64,000 nucleotides of DNA from NCBI RefSeq assembly GCF_963666665.1, contig NZ_OY762999.1, positions 2,051,501 through 2,115,500 on the forward strand, read 5' to 3'. Made by a program: the position numbers and the translations under genes. Positions 25,301-33,294 of this stretch are shown here, piece by piece (within the stretch, counting starts at the first letter, position 1; every line of letters begins with the position of its first letter). The DNA is from Maridesulfovibrio sp. Its GTDB lineage: Bacteria > Desulfobacterota > Desulfovibrionia > Desulfovibrionales > Desulfovibrionaceae. The notes below the pieces were generated by a model. It was not told the DNA's origin, did no database searches, and saw only the letters and a program-made list of their open reading frames with translations.

Positions 25301-25360
25301 AAAAAACTGTTTCCCACGTTCGATTACTTTGCTGTCCAGAGTGGAGACTTCTGCGTTCAT
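22337..25360 (-). CDS. putA: Bifunctional proline dehydrogenase / glutamate semialdehyde dehydrogenase
   Basis: A 1007-residue PutA. The N-terminal half is the FAD-dependent proline dehydrogenase ('GMGGFMCIDMEALKYKEPTV', 'SIRLVKGAYWDYE', 'YEFQVLYGMAEPVRKGL', with the substrate-binding 'YCPYGDLIPGMAYLVRRLLE'). The C-terminal half is the NAD-dependent 1-pyrroline-5-carboxylate dehydrogenase with the nucleotide-binding 'IAFTGSMEVG', catalytic Glu in 'AEMGGKNGIIID' and nucleophile Cys in GQKCSACSR. Together they oxidise proline to glutamate, feeding electrons to the quinone pool. No ribbon-helix-helix DNA-binding domain is present at the N-terminus, so it is not a self-repressing PutA. The ATG has a good AAGGAG site. 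An Lrp-type gene lies upstream on the same strand and probably controls it. Confidence 0.95.
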   Translation of the reverse strand: MNAEVSTLDSKVIERGKQFFDSISGEAPSVFNKGWWTGKVMDWSMKNEDFKVQMFRFVDVLPYLNTSESLSRHIEEYFAGEDSNIPDVLKWGATKTGFGGGLVAKVLNKTIRSNIEGMARQFIIGQKSKEAVKGIRKLRKDGFAFVLDLLGEATVSHEEAAAYRDGYLEVLDAIENEYKKWDALDASGDLDWGHAPKINVAVKPSAFYSQSKPVDLEGTVQGMMDAIEPVYKKIMGMGGFMCIDMEALKYKEPTVEMYKRFRKKYPDYPHLGIVFQAYLRSVDDDVSDMIEWARAENLPISIRLVKGAYWDYETVLAKQNDWPVPVWTHKPESDMAYERVARMILENQDICHFACASHNIRTISSVMEVANELGVPEDRYEFQVLYGMAEPVRKGLRNVAKRVRLYCPYGDLIPGMAYLVRRLLENTANESFLKQTFADEADVSRLLENPELTLERELAAKPKKNPGNKTPEGELPPFNNFPPADFTVKEERAGFPVAMSKIRKDFGKRYPLYIGGQEIVTDDTLDSYNPADTSEIIGSVCQAGTAEVDKAVATAKQAYLEWRDVEPKERAQYLLKASQYLKDNIYDLCALQVLEVGKQWDQAQADVAEAIDFLEYYAREMIRLGVPKRMGNAPGEYSQYFYQGKGVAAVIAPWNFPLAISVGMVSAAIVSGCPVVYKPAGISSAVGYGIVEMFKAAGLPDGVFNYCPGRGSVMGDHLVDHPDVSVIAFTGSMEVGLRIQERAAKVHPGQEQCKKVIAEMGGKNGIIIDDDADLDEAVLGVLYAAFGFQGQKCSACSRVIVLDSIYDRFIHRLKEAASSIKLGPAEDPTNYMGPVVDKAAQKNVLEYCKIAEQEGNVVIKHEAPAEYRDKGCYAPLLVVDGITKEHRIAQEEVFGPVLSIMRAKDFDEAIDIANSTRFALTGAVYSRSPKHLEKATREFRVGNLYLNKPSVGALVERHAFGGFKMSGVGSKSGGPDYLLQFMDPRLVCENTMRRGFAPISEDDDWVA

Positions 25361-25500
25361 ACCTGCTCTCCTTAGAGATTTTTAATGGTTCTTCAAAATC
25401 ATAAATTTTGCAGACCGATCAAAAATCACTCCGACCCTGAATCAACAGGAATTTACAGGCTCTCACTGCCGAGCCTGAACACGGGATATTTCACAGTCTG

Positions 25501-25980
25501 CTATGATTCGTAATCATCCTCTTCAAGAGGAATTGCCCGAGACTCCTTGATAGTGTTTAATACGATTGTTGAATTGGTGTCCCTGACGGTTTCGATTCTT
25601 CCGATCTGCCCCAGCATAATGGCTAGTCCGTCGGTATCTTCGCAGCGGACTTTTATAAGATAGCTGTCGCGCCCTGCACAGTAATGCACTTCCAAAACAC
25701 CGGGAACCCGTGAAAGTTCTTCACCTGTGGAGGTGGCACCTACGCCTTCATTTACATTCACAAATATAAAGGCGGTAAGGGAACGTCCGACAGACTTCGG
25801 GTTAACGATAGCTTCATATCCGGTAAGCACACCTTTGCGTTCCAGCTTGCGGACACGCTCAAGCACCGCTGAAGGAGCCATGCCGACCTTTCTTGCGATA
25901 TCGGCATTGGAGACTCGGCCACTATTCTGAAGTATTGTCAGAATTCTACGATCAGTTTCGTCAATTTTTCTCTTATTCAT
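25501..25980 (-). CDS. Lrp/AsnC family transcriptional regulator
   Basis: A 159-residue regulator. The frame is open from a TTG at 26010, but the ATG at 25980 (MNKRKIDETDRRI) matches the usual Lrp N-terminus. Residues 5-60 form the AsnC-type helix-turn-helix ('SNADIARKVGMAPSAVLERV' then RKLERKGVL), and residues 70-150 the RAM ligand-binding domain. It ends 140 bases upstream of putA on the same strand. Lrp-family proteins next to putA commonly activate it in response to proline; that role is inferred from position. A possible promoter -35 (TTGACA, plus-strand 26016-26021) lies upstream. Confidence 0.88.
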   Translation of the reverse strand: MNKRKIDETDRRILTILQNSGRVSNADIARKVGMAPSAVLERVRKLERKGVLTGYEAIVNPKSVGRSLTAFIFVNVNEGVGATSTGEELSRVPGVLEVHYCAGRDSYLIKVRCEDTDGLAIMLGQIGRIETVRDTNSTIVLNTIKESRAIPLEEDDYES

Positions 25981-26010
25981 TTGTCTTTTAGAATAAAATT
26001 CAATTTTCAA

Positions 26011-26558
26011 AGTTTTGTCAAGAAGAAATCACCTAACGACACGCATCTAAACATCAAAAGTTAAGCAAAACAGCAATGTAACCGAACAATTTTCTACTCA
26101 AGAGCCCTTATACCTGAATTTTCGAATACTGCACACCAAAACATGCATCATATACCTGTGACTTACTGATTAATTGATCAATCAAAAAAACAAACATTCA
26201 TCAAGTAACATACAATTTTGTAGGAAATCGACATAACAATAAAGACAGAACAACACGTTTCAATGCTGCAATACTTAAAAACAATTAATACAAAAGTCTG
26301 ATTTCGTAAGTACAGAAAGCGACTACACAGGAATCGGAGGTATTTTAAGGCCAAATGGATCTTGACGAATTAAGTTCGTATATTATGTAATAAAGCAGAA
26401 CAAAGCAAGCCTTCCGAACATTCTTCGGATTCCTGAATATTAATCTTCTTTTTCACTGCATAAAACAATCTGAACAAATTTTATCAGTACAATCCGCAAT
26501 ACAAGCGAGGTATTACTTTATTAAAACTGAAATAGAACATTTAAATTGGAGTAAAATC
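26011..26558. other. 548-base AT-rich intergenic region
   Basis: No large frame is present. The plus strand holds a short possible reading frame at 26355-26390 (ATG, 11 codons, MDLDELSSYIM, stop), preceded by GGAGG at 26336-26340 and followed by a small hairpin (TCCGAA/TTCGGA, about 26410-26430). It could be a leader peptide, a remnant or chance. The rest is AT-rich with nothing recognisable. Confidence 0.45.
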
Positions 26559-26996
26559 GTGAATGAAAAAAAAGCATGTCATTACTTCACTAACGGCTAT
26601 CTGTGTGCTGAAAGTGTATTACTGGCGATAGCCGAATCTACAGGCATGAATAATCCATGCATACCCTCTGTCACAACAGCCTTCTGTTCAGGAACCTCAA
26701 GAACAAAAGGAGTATGCGGGGCATTGCAAGGAGCTATTCTGGCAGTAAGCCTTACCCACGGCCGAAATTCACCGGAGCATAAAGTTGATGATTGCTACAG
26801 CCTAGTTCAAAAATTGACGGAACACTTCAATGAACGTAATGAATCTATCAACTGCTTCGACATCACGACCTGCGACTTATCCACCACACAAGGTCAGAAA
26901 TATTTTCAGGAAAATAGAGTTAAACAAAGCAAATGTTTACCCCTAGTTGAAGATATAACGGACTTCACAATCAACCTACTCCACAAAAAAGCATAA
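26559..26996 (+). CDS. C_GCAxxG_C_C family redox-type protein
   Basis: A 145-residue protein of the C_GCAxxG_C_C (DVU1555-like) group. Cysteines sit in the family order: LCAESVLLA near the N-terminus, 'TTAFCSGTSRTKGVCGALQG' in the centre (a variant of the G-C-A-x-x-G motif), and DDCYSL further on, with extra Cys near the end. These proteins are thought to bind a metal or cluster and occur mostly in anaerobes; no reaction is established. The start is GTG with TGGAG eight bases upstream; an out-of-frame ATG overlaps. The EamA transporter gene begins one base after its stop, so the two form an operon. Confidence 0.75.
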   Translation: MNEKKACHYFTNGYLCAESVLLAIAESTGMNNPCIPSVTTAFCSGTSRTKGVCGALQGAILAVSLTHGRNSPEHKVDDCYSLVQKLTEHFNERNESINCFDITTCDLSTTQGQKYFQENRVKQSKCLPLVEDITDFTINLLHKKA

Positions 26997-26997
26997 C

Positions 26998-27879
26998 ATG
27001 TCATCACCCGCACTACTCTACTTTAAACTCATCGGTTCCGTTATTTTCTGGGGCGGAACCTGGATTGCAGGAAGAATTCTGGCCGGAGACCTGACTCCAT
27101 ACTCTGCAGCATTCCTCCGCTTTTTCTTTGCGACCATCTTCATGTTTTTTCTTACATGCAGGGCCACAGGAAAGAAGCCCAGCTGTACCAAAGCAGATAT
27201 TCTGCCACTTTCGTTCCTCGGTCTGACCGGAGTTTTTCTGTATAATATTCTGTTTTTCAGCGGACTCCAGACCGTAACCGCAGGCAGGGCCGCACTGATC
27301 ATTGCCGCCACACCGACTTTCATCGCCCTTGGGTCTGCCATTATTTTCAAGGAAAAATTTACGTTATGGAAGATTGCCGGATTCATTCTGGCCCTGACCG
27401 GGGTCAGCACCATCATAGGGCACGGCAATCCCATATCCATAATTACAGAGGGAACCAGCTACGGAGATTTATGCATCATCGGCTGCGTAATCAGCTGGGC
27501 GGCCTATTCTCTAGCCGGAAAGCCGGTCATGAAAAAGATCCATCCTATTGAAATGGTCTACTGGTGCTGCCTGTTTGGAACAATGATGCTTTTCGGCCCT
27601 GCCCTCTATCATGGTCTGACTTCTGAAATTGTAAGTGCTTCCCTTGTGGACTACAGCTGCATTCTGTATCTGGCCCTGTTCGGCACAGGACTGGGATTCA
27701 GCTGGTACTTTGAAGCAATGCAGGAAATAGGTCCATCCAAGACCGGAATTTTCATCAACCTCGTCCCGGTTGTAGCAGTCATCCTCGGAGCCATCATGCT
27801 AAATGAACCTGTTGACCTTTTTCTCGTAACCGGTGGCGCACTGACCATCTTCGGAGTCTGGCTGACCAACCGTAGCTAG
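26998..27879 (+). CDS. EamA/DMT family transporter (first copy)
   Basis: A 293-residue inner membrane protein with about ten membrane segments in two EamA repeats ('FWGGTWIAGRILAGDLTPYS' near the N-terminus; second half from 'TSYGDLCIIGCVISWAAYSL'). The family exports or imports small metabolites such as amino acids or nucleotide sugars; the substrate cannot be told from sequence. It follows the Cys-motif gene by one base, suggesting translational coupling. No clear terminator follows; instead there is an inverted repeat at 27892-27939. Confidence 0.85.
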   Translation: MSSPALLYFKLIGSVIFWGGTWIAGRILAGDLTPYSAAFLRFFFATIFMFFLTCRATGKKPSCTKADILPLSFLGLTGVFLYNILFFSGLQTVTAGRAALIIAATPTFIALGSAIIFKEKFTLWKIAGFILALTGVSTIIGHGNPISIITEGTSYGDLCIIGCVISWAAYSLAGKPVMKKIHPIEMVYWCCLFGTMMLFGPALYHGLTSEIVSASLVDYSCILYLALFGTGLGFSWYFEAMQEIGPSKTGIFINLVPVVAVILGAIMLNEPVDLFLVTGGALTIFGVWLTNRS

Positions 27880-27891
27880 ACTTTTATATTA

Positions 27892-27939
27892 TGATGCGCT
27901 ACGCGCTCTTTTAGAAAGATTTCGCTTTCGGCAGCATCA
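27892..27939. repeat. Short inverted repeat after the EamA gene
   Basis: TGATGC (27892-27897) and GCATCA (27934-27939) bracket a stretch with short internal matches. It is not a typical terminator. I noticed it as a possible dispersed repeat but see only one copy in this window. Confidence 0.3.
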
Positions 27940-28087
27940 AGCCCGCACGTATTCGTAAGACTCGAAGCAAAGCTTCCAACCTAACTACAACGGGGCCTGT
28001 CGGAGCCATAAAACCTGTTAATAGTTTGGGTCTATAATAACTACTAAAAACAGTATTTTGTTAACAACAGTCAAATTTTAGAAAGAG

Positions 28088-28166
28088 CGGCGAAGCCTAG
28101 TAAAAGTTTTTGAAGAGTCCGGATAAACTCAAAAAGTTATCTGGCACTCGGAGAGCCGCTGGAGGC
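28088..28166 (+). repeat. Dispersed structured repeat, copy B (upstream of darP)
   Basis: It starts CGGCGAAGCCTAGTAAAAG and ends AGAGCCGCTGGAGGC, closely matching the ends of the copy before hemB. AGCGGC (28086-28091) pairs with GCCGCT (28155-28160), and an inner hairpin CCGGATAA/TTATCTGG is present. Its terminal GGAGG lies nine bases before the darP ATG and is the only good ribosome binding site there. Confidence 0.6.
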
Positions 28167-28174
28167 ATTAATAT

Positions 28175-28690
28175 ATGTACGACTCAGATGACTTATATAA
28201 TGATGAAGAGGAATATTCCGGTCCGAGCAGATCGCAAAAAAAGCGTGACATGACCGCATTGCAGAAACTTGCCGAAAAGCTGATGACCCTCGGCCCGGAA
28301 CTGGTCAAGAAATGCGGCCTTCCGGACTACTTTATTGAAGAAGCACTGGATGCCATGGCTATAACAGCCCATGAAGCCAAACGCCGTAAAGTGCAATACA
28401 TCGGTAAACTCATGCGCGATATCGATCCGCAGCCTCTTATAGACTTCATTGAAGATATCGAAACCGGTAACAAAGCCGACAACATGAAATTCCACGCTCT
28501 CGAAGTGTGGCGCAGCAGATTGATTGAAGGTGATCTTTCCGTATTTGACGAAATCATGGAACTGCATCCACAGGCTGACCGCCAGCGACTTTCACAATTG
28601 GCCCGCAATGCCAAGAAAGAAAAAGATCAATCCAAGCCGCCGAAGTCTGCCCGTGCTCTTTTCAAAGCACTGCGAGAATTATCTGAATAA
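28175..28690 (+). CDS. darP: Ribosome-associated protein DarP (YjgA, DUF615)
   Basis: A 171-residue basic/acidic helical protein of the YjgA/DarP family, which in E. coli associates with late 50S assembly intermediates. The conserved 'SRSQKKRDMTALQKLAEKL' block, 'EALDAMAITAHEAKRRKVQY' followed by IGKLMRDID, and 'DRQRLSQLARNAKKE' are all in place. A short acidic N-terminus (YDSDDLYNDEEE) is typical. It stands alone; its ribosome binding site is supplied by repeat copy B. Confidence 0.9.
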   Translation: MYDSDDLYNDEEEYSGPSRSQKKRDMTALQKLAEKLMTLGPELVKKCGLPDYFIEEALDAMAITAHEAKRRKVQYIGKLMRDIDPQPLIDFIEDIETGNKADNMKFHALEVWRSRLIEGDLSVFDEIMELHPQADRQRLSQLARNAKKEKDQSKPPKSARALFKALRELSE

Positions 28691-28784
28691 GCGGTCTTGA
28701 CTACTGAGATTACATTCTTACTTTACTTATGTTGTGAATTAATTCACAGTCCCGTTTCCAAGAAAAAAATCAAGGAGAAATACC

Positions 28785-29042
28785 GTGACTTATACTTTTA
28801 GTGGTGTTGAACTGGAAGAAAGAACATGCCCCCATTGTGGAGAAGAGCTCAGCCCTTGGATTGCACCGCCGGAATCCGGTTGGGGGGTAATCGTAGTCTG
28901 CAACAACAATAAATGCCCGCACTATGTAGGCTCCGACTGCGACATCGTTAACAAACGCGATGATTCCAACCTCGGTTGCCGCTATGCGGAAAACCCGGAT
29001 AACAAATACACTCCGTTCAACCTCCTTGCGTGGACCAGATAG
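28785..29042 (+). CDS. Small zinc-ribbon protein of unknown function
   Basis: An 85-residue protein with CPHCGEEL near residue 15 and a second set of Cys later (VCNNNKCPHYVGSDC, then GCRY), fitting a zinc-ribbon or related metal site. It has no signal peptide or membrane segment. I do not recognise a named family, though similar small proteins occur in Desulfovibrio. A good AAGGAG site and a strong terminator at 29068 mark it as a single-gene unit. Confidence 0.65.
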   Translation: MTYTFSGVELEERTCPHCGEELSPWIAPPESGWGVIVVCNNNKCPHYVGSDCDIVNKRDDSNLGCRYAENPDNKYTPFNLLAWTR

Positions 29043-29067
29043 CTAGCAGCTGTAACCACAATAATTC

Positions 29068-29100
29068 AAAACCCCGCAAGCTCCGGCCTGCGGGGTTTTT
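29068..29100 (+). terminator. Terminator after the zinc-ribbon gene
   Basis: AAAACCCCGCA (29068-29078) pairs with TGCGGGGTTTT (29089-29099), followed by T residues. Confidence 0.92.
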
Positions 29101-29145
29101 CTCATTTTACAGCCGAATTTAAATGTTTCCGCTCAAAACGCTATA

Positions 29146-29174
29146 TTGACAAAGCAAATAACAACTTCTATTCC
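29146..29174 (+). promoter_or_regulatory. Promoter of the second EamA gene
   Basis: TTGACA (29146-29151), 17-base spacer, TATTCC (29169-29174), about 40 bases before the start codon. Confidence 0.65.
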
Positions 29175-29213
29175 ATGTTTCCTATCGATAAAATCTATCC
29201 CGTGAGGGTCTAA

Positions 29214-30101
29214 ATGTCCTTTCTCCAATCCCCGCATATTGCAGTCGTGGCCCTGCTAACAGCAGTACTACTCTGGTCCAGCTCCTTCATCGCGCTCAAG
29301 ATTGCCATGGCGGTATATGACCCCACTTTTGTAATCTTCGGCCGAATGATGCTGGCCTCTATCTGCTTCCTGTTTTTCATTCCCAATTTCAAGAAGCAGC
29401 CAATCCGCAAGGGAGACCTCAAGTTGCTGGTCTTCATGGCCTTTTGCGAACCTTGTATGTATTTTGTTTTCGAGAGTCAGGCCCTGACCATGACTTCGGC
29501 ATCACAGGCCGGAATGATCTGCGCAACTCTGCCGTTGCTCATGGCAGTTGCCGCCCGCTTTATACTCAATGAAGAACTCAGCCGCAGGACTCTAATCGGC
29601 TTTGCACTTGCCGTATGCGGCGGAATCTGGCTTTCCCTCTCTTCAGAATCAACGGAAAGTGCCCCCAATCCAATACTTGGAAACTTCTTTGAATTTTTGG
29701 CTATGTGTTGTGCGGTGGGCTACATGACCGTACTCAAGAAAATGACTGCCCACTACTCCACCCTGTTTCTGACTGCATTTCAGGCATTCATGGGTGCAAT
29801 TTTCTATCTGCCGCTCTTGGCGCTGCCTTCAACCGACATTCCCACTGTATTTGATCCACTGGCAGCAGGCAGCATTATCTATCTTGGAATCTGCATCACC
29901 ATCGGTGCATACGGGCTGTACAACTTCGGTATGTCCAAGCTTCCCGCCAACCAGACAACCGCATATGTCAACCTTATCCCGGTGTTCACCCTGTTCCTCG
30001 GCTGGCTGATTCTCGATGAAACATTCACCTCCATGCAGTTCGTAGCTGCGGCACTGGTAATGGGAGGAGTCATTTTAAGTCAGGACAAAAAAAGCGGATA
30101 A
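29214..30101 (+). CDS. EamA/DMT family transporter (second copy)
   Basis: A 295-residue membrane protein with about ten segments in two EamA halves ('WSSSFIALKIAMAVYDPTFV' at the start; second half from 'LGNFFEFLAMCCAVGYMTVL'). It belongs to the same superfamily as the copy at 26998 but the two are only distantly similar, so they are not a recent duplication. Substrate unknown. A clear promoter precedes it and a bidirectional terminator follows, making it a single-gene unit. Confidence 0.85.
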   Translation: MSFLQSPHIAVVALLTAVLLWSSSFIALKIAMAVYDPTFVIFGRMMLASICFLFFIPNFKKQPIRKGDLKLLVFMAFCEPCMYFVFESQALTMTSASQAGMICATLPLLMAVAARFILNEELSRRTLIGFALAVCGGIWLSLSSESTESAPNPILGNFFEFLAMCCAVGYMTVLKKMTAHYSTLFLTAFQAFMGAIFYLPLLALPSTDIPTVFDPLAAGSIIYLGICITIGAYGLYNFGMSKLPANQTTAYVNLIPVFTLFLGWLILDETFTSMQFVAAALVMGGVILSQDKKSG

Positions 30102-30105
30102 AATT

Positions 30106-30141
30106 AAAATCGCAATATCTCGAAAGATATTGCGATTTTGT
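30106..30141. terminator. Bidirectional terminator between the EamA gene and mqnD
   Basis: A perfect 15-bp stem (30106-30120 with 30125-30139), tetraloop CGAA, with A/T-rich flanks that give T tails on both strands. Confidence 0.9.
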
Positions 30142-30163
30142 TTAGAGCTATTATTTGATTTAA

Positions 30164-31012
30164 TTACATATCAATAAAAACAGGCAGATCAGGCAATTCA
30201 ATACCATCCATTCGCGCTGCTTCCTGCAGCAGTCTAGCGACAGCCTGCTCTCCTTCCTGACCGACATCATCGGAATAATCAGTCACGAAAGTCTTGATGT
30301 GCTGATGAATGACCTCGTCGTCCATTTCCTGTGCATGTTCTTTGATGTAAGGCCATGCGGCTTCTTCATCCACATAAGAAAGAGTCAGGGATTTGCGGAT
30401 AGCAGCATTGACGAAAGATGCGGTTTCAGCGCCCAGAGAACGCTTGATTGCAATGGAACCGAGCGGAATGGGCAGACCGGAGAAATCCTCCCACCACTGG
30501 CCGAGATCGGCAAGTCTGGATAAGCCCAGCGCTTCGTAGGTGAAACGGCCTTCGTGAATGACCACCCCGGCATCTACTTCGCCATTTTTGATGGCAGGCA
30601 TTACCTGATCAAAAACCATTTCCACCAGATCCACTTTGATTCCTGCTTCGCGGCACATGAGGCTGAAAAGCAAATTTGCAGTGGTATTACGCCCCGGTAT
30701 AGCAATACGCTTGCCATCAAGGTCCGCTATGGTGCAAGGTGCTCCGGTAAGCAGCAACGGCCCGACACCACGGCCCATGGCTCCTCCGGCGCGCAGCAGG
30801 ATATAATCATCCATAATATGTGCGGCGGCATGGACGGAAACCTTACAGATATCCATCTGCCCTGAACGGGCCATGGAATTGAGTTCCTCCACATCAGCAA
30901 GGGTGACGTCCAATTTGAAAGGGTCTATGCTGACAGCCCCGCTGGCGAGGGCATGAAAAATAAATGTATCGTTCGGACAGGGCGAATAGCCCAATTTCAA
31001 TATTTTGCTCAT
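30164..31012 (-). CDS. mqnD: 1,4-dihydroxy-6-naphthoate synthase (MqnD)
   Basis: A 282-residue periplasmic-binding-protein-like enzyme of the futalosine menaquinone pathway; it turns cyclic dehypoxanthine futalosine into 1,4-dihydroxy-6-naphthoate. The N-terminus 'LGYSPCPNDTFIFHALASG' is diagnostic, and later 'GVVIHEGRFTYEALGL' holds the catalytic His of the family. The ATG at 31012 is preferred to the TTG two codons upstream. It is transcribed away from mqnE-mqnC-mqnA, with which it shares the intergenic region. Confidence 0.95.
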   Translation of the reverse strand: MSKILKLGYSPCPNDTFIFHALASGAVSIDPFKLDVTLADVEELNSMARSGQMDICKVSVHAAAHIMDDYILLRAGGAMGRGVGPLLLTGAPCTIADLDGKRIAIPGRNTTANLLFSLMCREAGIKVDLVEMVFDQVMPAIKNGEVDAGVVIHEGRFTYEALGLSRLADLGQWWEDFSGLPIPLGSIAIKRSLGAETASFVNAAIRKSLTLSYVDEEAAWPYIKEHAQEMDDEVIHQHIKTFVTDYSDDVGQEGEQAVARLLQEAARMDGIELPDLPVFIDM

Positions 31013-31051
31013 GGACAAGGTTTTATATTTTTAAGAGCCGGAAATCCAGTG

Positions 31052-31080
31052 TTGACATGGCTGGAAGCGACTTTTATTTA
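31052..31080 (+). promoter_or_regulatory. Promoter of mqnE-mqnC-mqnA
   Basis: TTGACA (31052-31057), 17-base spacer, TATTTA (31075-31080), about 24 bases before the mqnE start codon, so the leader is very short. Confidence 0.75.
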
Positions 31081-31103
31081 CGGCTGAACAAAGGTGAATA
31101 TAA

Positions 31104-32192
31104 ATGATCTCAAAAAATTACTTCCAAAACGCCGGACTCGGCTCGATCCTCGACAAAGTGCTTGCCGGAGAAAGGATTTCCGCCGATGACGGGCTTACCC
31201 TCTTCAACTGTCCTGATCTTAATGCGCTGGGAGCACTGGCCTCCATCCGCAGACGCCAACTTCACGGCAACAAGACCTTTTACGTGATTAACCGCCACAT
31301 CAATTACACCAATATCTGTGTGAACGGTTGCCTCTTCTGCGCTTATGCCCGTAAACCCGAAGAGGACGGTTCTTTCAAACTAAGCAGAGAAGAAATTCTC
31401 GAAAAGCTTGCAAATGCACCGATCCCCCCCCGTGAAGTTCACGTAGTCGGCGGTTGCCATCACGATATTCCGCTTTCATTCTTCGAAGAGACTTTCGTTG
31501 AAATCAAAAAACTTCTCCCTCAGGCTGCGATAAAAGCATTCACTGCTGTGGAGATCGATCATCTTGCCAAAGCAGAAGAAATCTCCACCGTTGAAGTTCT
31601 CAAACGGCTGAAAGCTGCCGGTTCTGAGATGCTCACCGGCGGCGGTGCTGAAATTTTCAATCCTGAAGTACGCGCAAAAATCTGCCCTGAAAAACTTCCC
31701 GGCAAGGAATGGCTGCGTATCCACGGTGAAGCCCATGAACTCGGCTATACCACAAACTGCACCATGCTTTACGGTCATGTAGAGTCCTATGCAGACCGCG
31801 TCGACCATCTGGACCAGTTACGCCGTCAGCAGGATATCTCCGGCGGGTTCAATTGCCTGATTCCTCTCCCCTTCCTGACCGAGAACAGCAAGCTCAAGAT
31901 CGACAATCCGCTTACCGGCGTTGATGAACTTCGCAATATTGCTGTCAGTCGACTCATGCTCGATAACATCCCGCACATCAAAGCCTACTGGGTAATGCTC
32001 GGAGTTAAGCAGGCTCAGGCAGCACTCCATTTCGGCGCGGATGATTTCGATGGTACTGTCGTCGAAGAAAAAATCGGACATATGGCCGGAGCTGAGTCTG
32101 AACAAGGCTTGAGCCGCACTGAATTGGAAGAAATGATTGTCGGTTGCGGGTTCACTCCAGTTGAACGCGATGCGGCTTTTAATGAGGTTTAA
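31104..32192 (+). CDS. mqnE: Aminofutalosine synthase (MqnE), radical SAM
   Basis: A 362-residue radical SAM enzyme that joins the chorismate-derived 3-enolpyruvylbenzoate to an adenosyl radical, giving aminofutalosine. The cluster motif is Cys-x3-Cys-x2-Cys in CVNGCLFCAYARKP, and 'GGCHHDIPLSFFEE' and 'SEMLTGGGAEIF' are family blocks. It heads mqnE-mqnC-mqnA and the promoter just upstream is strong. The mqnC start codon lies four bases after its stop. Its closest relative in the window is MqnC, but the CVNGCLF-type motif separates the two. Confidence 0.93.
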   Translation: MISKNYFQNAGLGSILDKVLAGERISADDGLTLFNCPDLNALGALASIRRRQLHGNKTFYVINRHINYTNICVNGCLFCAYARKPEEDGSFKLSREEILEKLANAPIPPREVHVVGGCHHDIPLSFFEETFVEIKKLLPQAAIKAFTAVEIDHLAKAEEISTVEVLKRLKAAGSEMLTGGGAEIFNPEVRAKICPEKLPGKEWLRIHGEAHELGYTTNCTMLYGHVESYADRVDHLDQLRRQQDISGGFNCLIPLPFLTENSKLKIDNPLTGVDELRNIAVSRLMLDNIPHIKAYWVMLGVKQAQAALHFGADDFDGTVVEEKIGHMAGAESEQGLSRTELEEMIVGCGFTPVERDAAFNEV

Positions 32193-32196
32193 TAAT

Positions 32197-33294
32197 ATGA
32201 CAAATTTAACTCAAAGCCCCGCTGAAGTTCTGGAAATCGGAAAGAAAGTTGAAGCCGGGGAACGTATAAATTTTGATGAAGCCGTTACCTTAATGGAGAA
32301 GGCTGACCTTTTTGATCTGGGCAGCCTTGCCCATTCCATCAGGATGAAAAAACATCCTGCACCGAACGTTACTTATGTAATCGACCGCAATATCAACTAC
32401 TCCAATATCTGTGATTGCGGCTGCCGCTTTTGCGCATTTTATGTTGCTCCTGGTAAAGATGGCGGTTTCATAATCAGCAGGGAAGAACTTGGTCAGAAAA
32501 TTCAGGAAACTATCGAACTCGGTGGTACCCAGATTCTCATGCAGGGCGGACATCACCCGGATCTGCCTCTCTCTTTTTATGAAGAGATGCTGGCCTTTAT
32601 TAAAGATAATTATCCTGTCCATATTCATGCTTTTTCTCCGCCGGAAGTTGTCTACTGGAGTGAGCTGAACGGAATTTCCATCAAGGAAGTGCTGGAAAGA
32701 CTGATCAAGGCAGGACTGGCTTCCATCCCCGGTGGTGGAGCTGAAATTCTTGTGGATGAAATCCGCAGCAAAATTGCTCCCAATAAATGCAGCACCGCTA
32801 AATGGCTGGAAGTAATGGAAACCGCCCATAATTTGGGCCTTCGAACCACTGCTACCATGATGTTCGGCCATGAAGAACAGCCCGTAGACCGTATCAAACA
32901 TCTTTTCGCATTGCGGGAGGTACAGGATCGCACCGGTGGATTCACTGCCTTTATCCCCTGGACTTTCCAGCCGGATAACACCAACATTCCCAAAGCACGC
33001 AAAATGACCAGCGTTGAATATCTGCGCATGCTCGCTGTTTCCCGCATTGTGCTCGACAACTTCGACAACGTGCAGGTCTCGTGGGTTACCATGGGTCCGA
33101 AAATATCGCAGTTAGCGCTCTTCTACGGCGGGAATGACTTCGGCTCTACCATGATTGAAGAAAACGTTGTTAAAGCCGCAGGCGTAAGCTTCAGGCTCTC
33201 TGAAGCGGAAATCCATAACCTGATCAGAAAAGCCGGATTCGTACCCAAACAACGTCTCATGGATTACACCCTTGCGGAGAACGCTAATGGATAA
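32197..33294 (+). CDS. mqnC: Dehypoxanthine futalosine cyclase (MqnC), radical SAM
   Basis: A 365-residue radical SAM enzyme cyclising dehypoxanthine futalosine. The frame is open from 32137 inside mqnE, but the ATG at 32197 (MTNLTQSPAEV) is used, avoiding overlap. The cluster motif is in CDCGCRFCAFYV, and 'LMQGGHHPDLPLSFYEEML' and 'SIPGGGAEILVDEIR' are conserved. The mqnA gene overlaps its last eight bases. No mqnB (futalosine hydrolase) gene is in the window, so the step between MqnE and MqnC must be encoded elsewhere. Confidence 0.93.
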   Translation: MTNLTQSPAEVLEIGKKVEAGERINFDEAVTLMEKADLFDLGSLAHSIRMKKHPAPNVTYVIDRNINYSNICDCGCRFCAFYVAPGKDGGFIISREELGQKIQETIELGGTQILMQGGHHPDLPLSFYEEMLAFIKDNYPVHIHAFSPPEVVYWSELNGISIKEVLERLIKAGLASIPGGGAEILVDEIRSKIAPNKCSTAKWLEVMETAHNLGLRTTATMMFGHEEQPVDRIKHLFALREVQDRTGGFTAFIPWTFQPDNTNIPKARKMTSVEYLRMLAVSRIVLDNFDNVQVSWVTMGPKISQLALFYGGNDFGSTMIEENVVKAAGVSFRLSEAEIHNLIRKAGFVPKQRLMDYTLAENANG

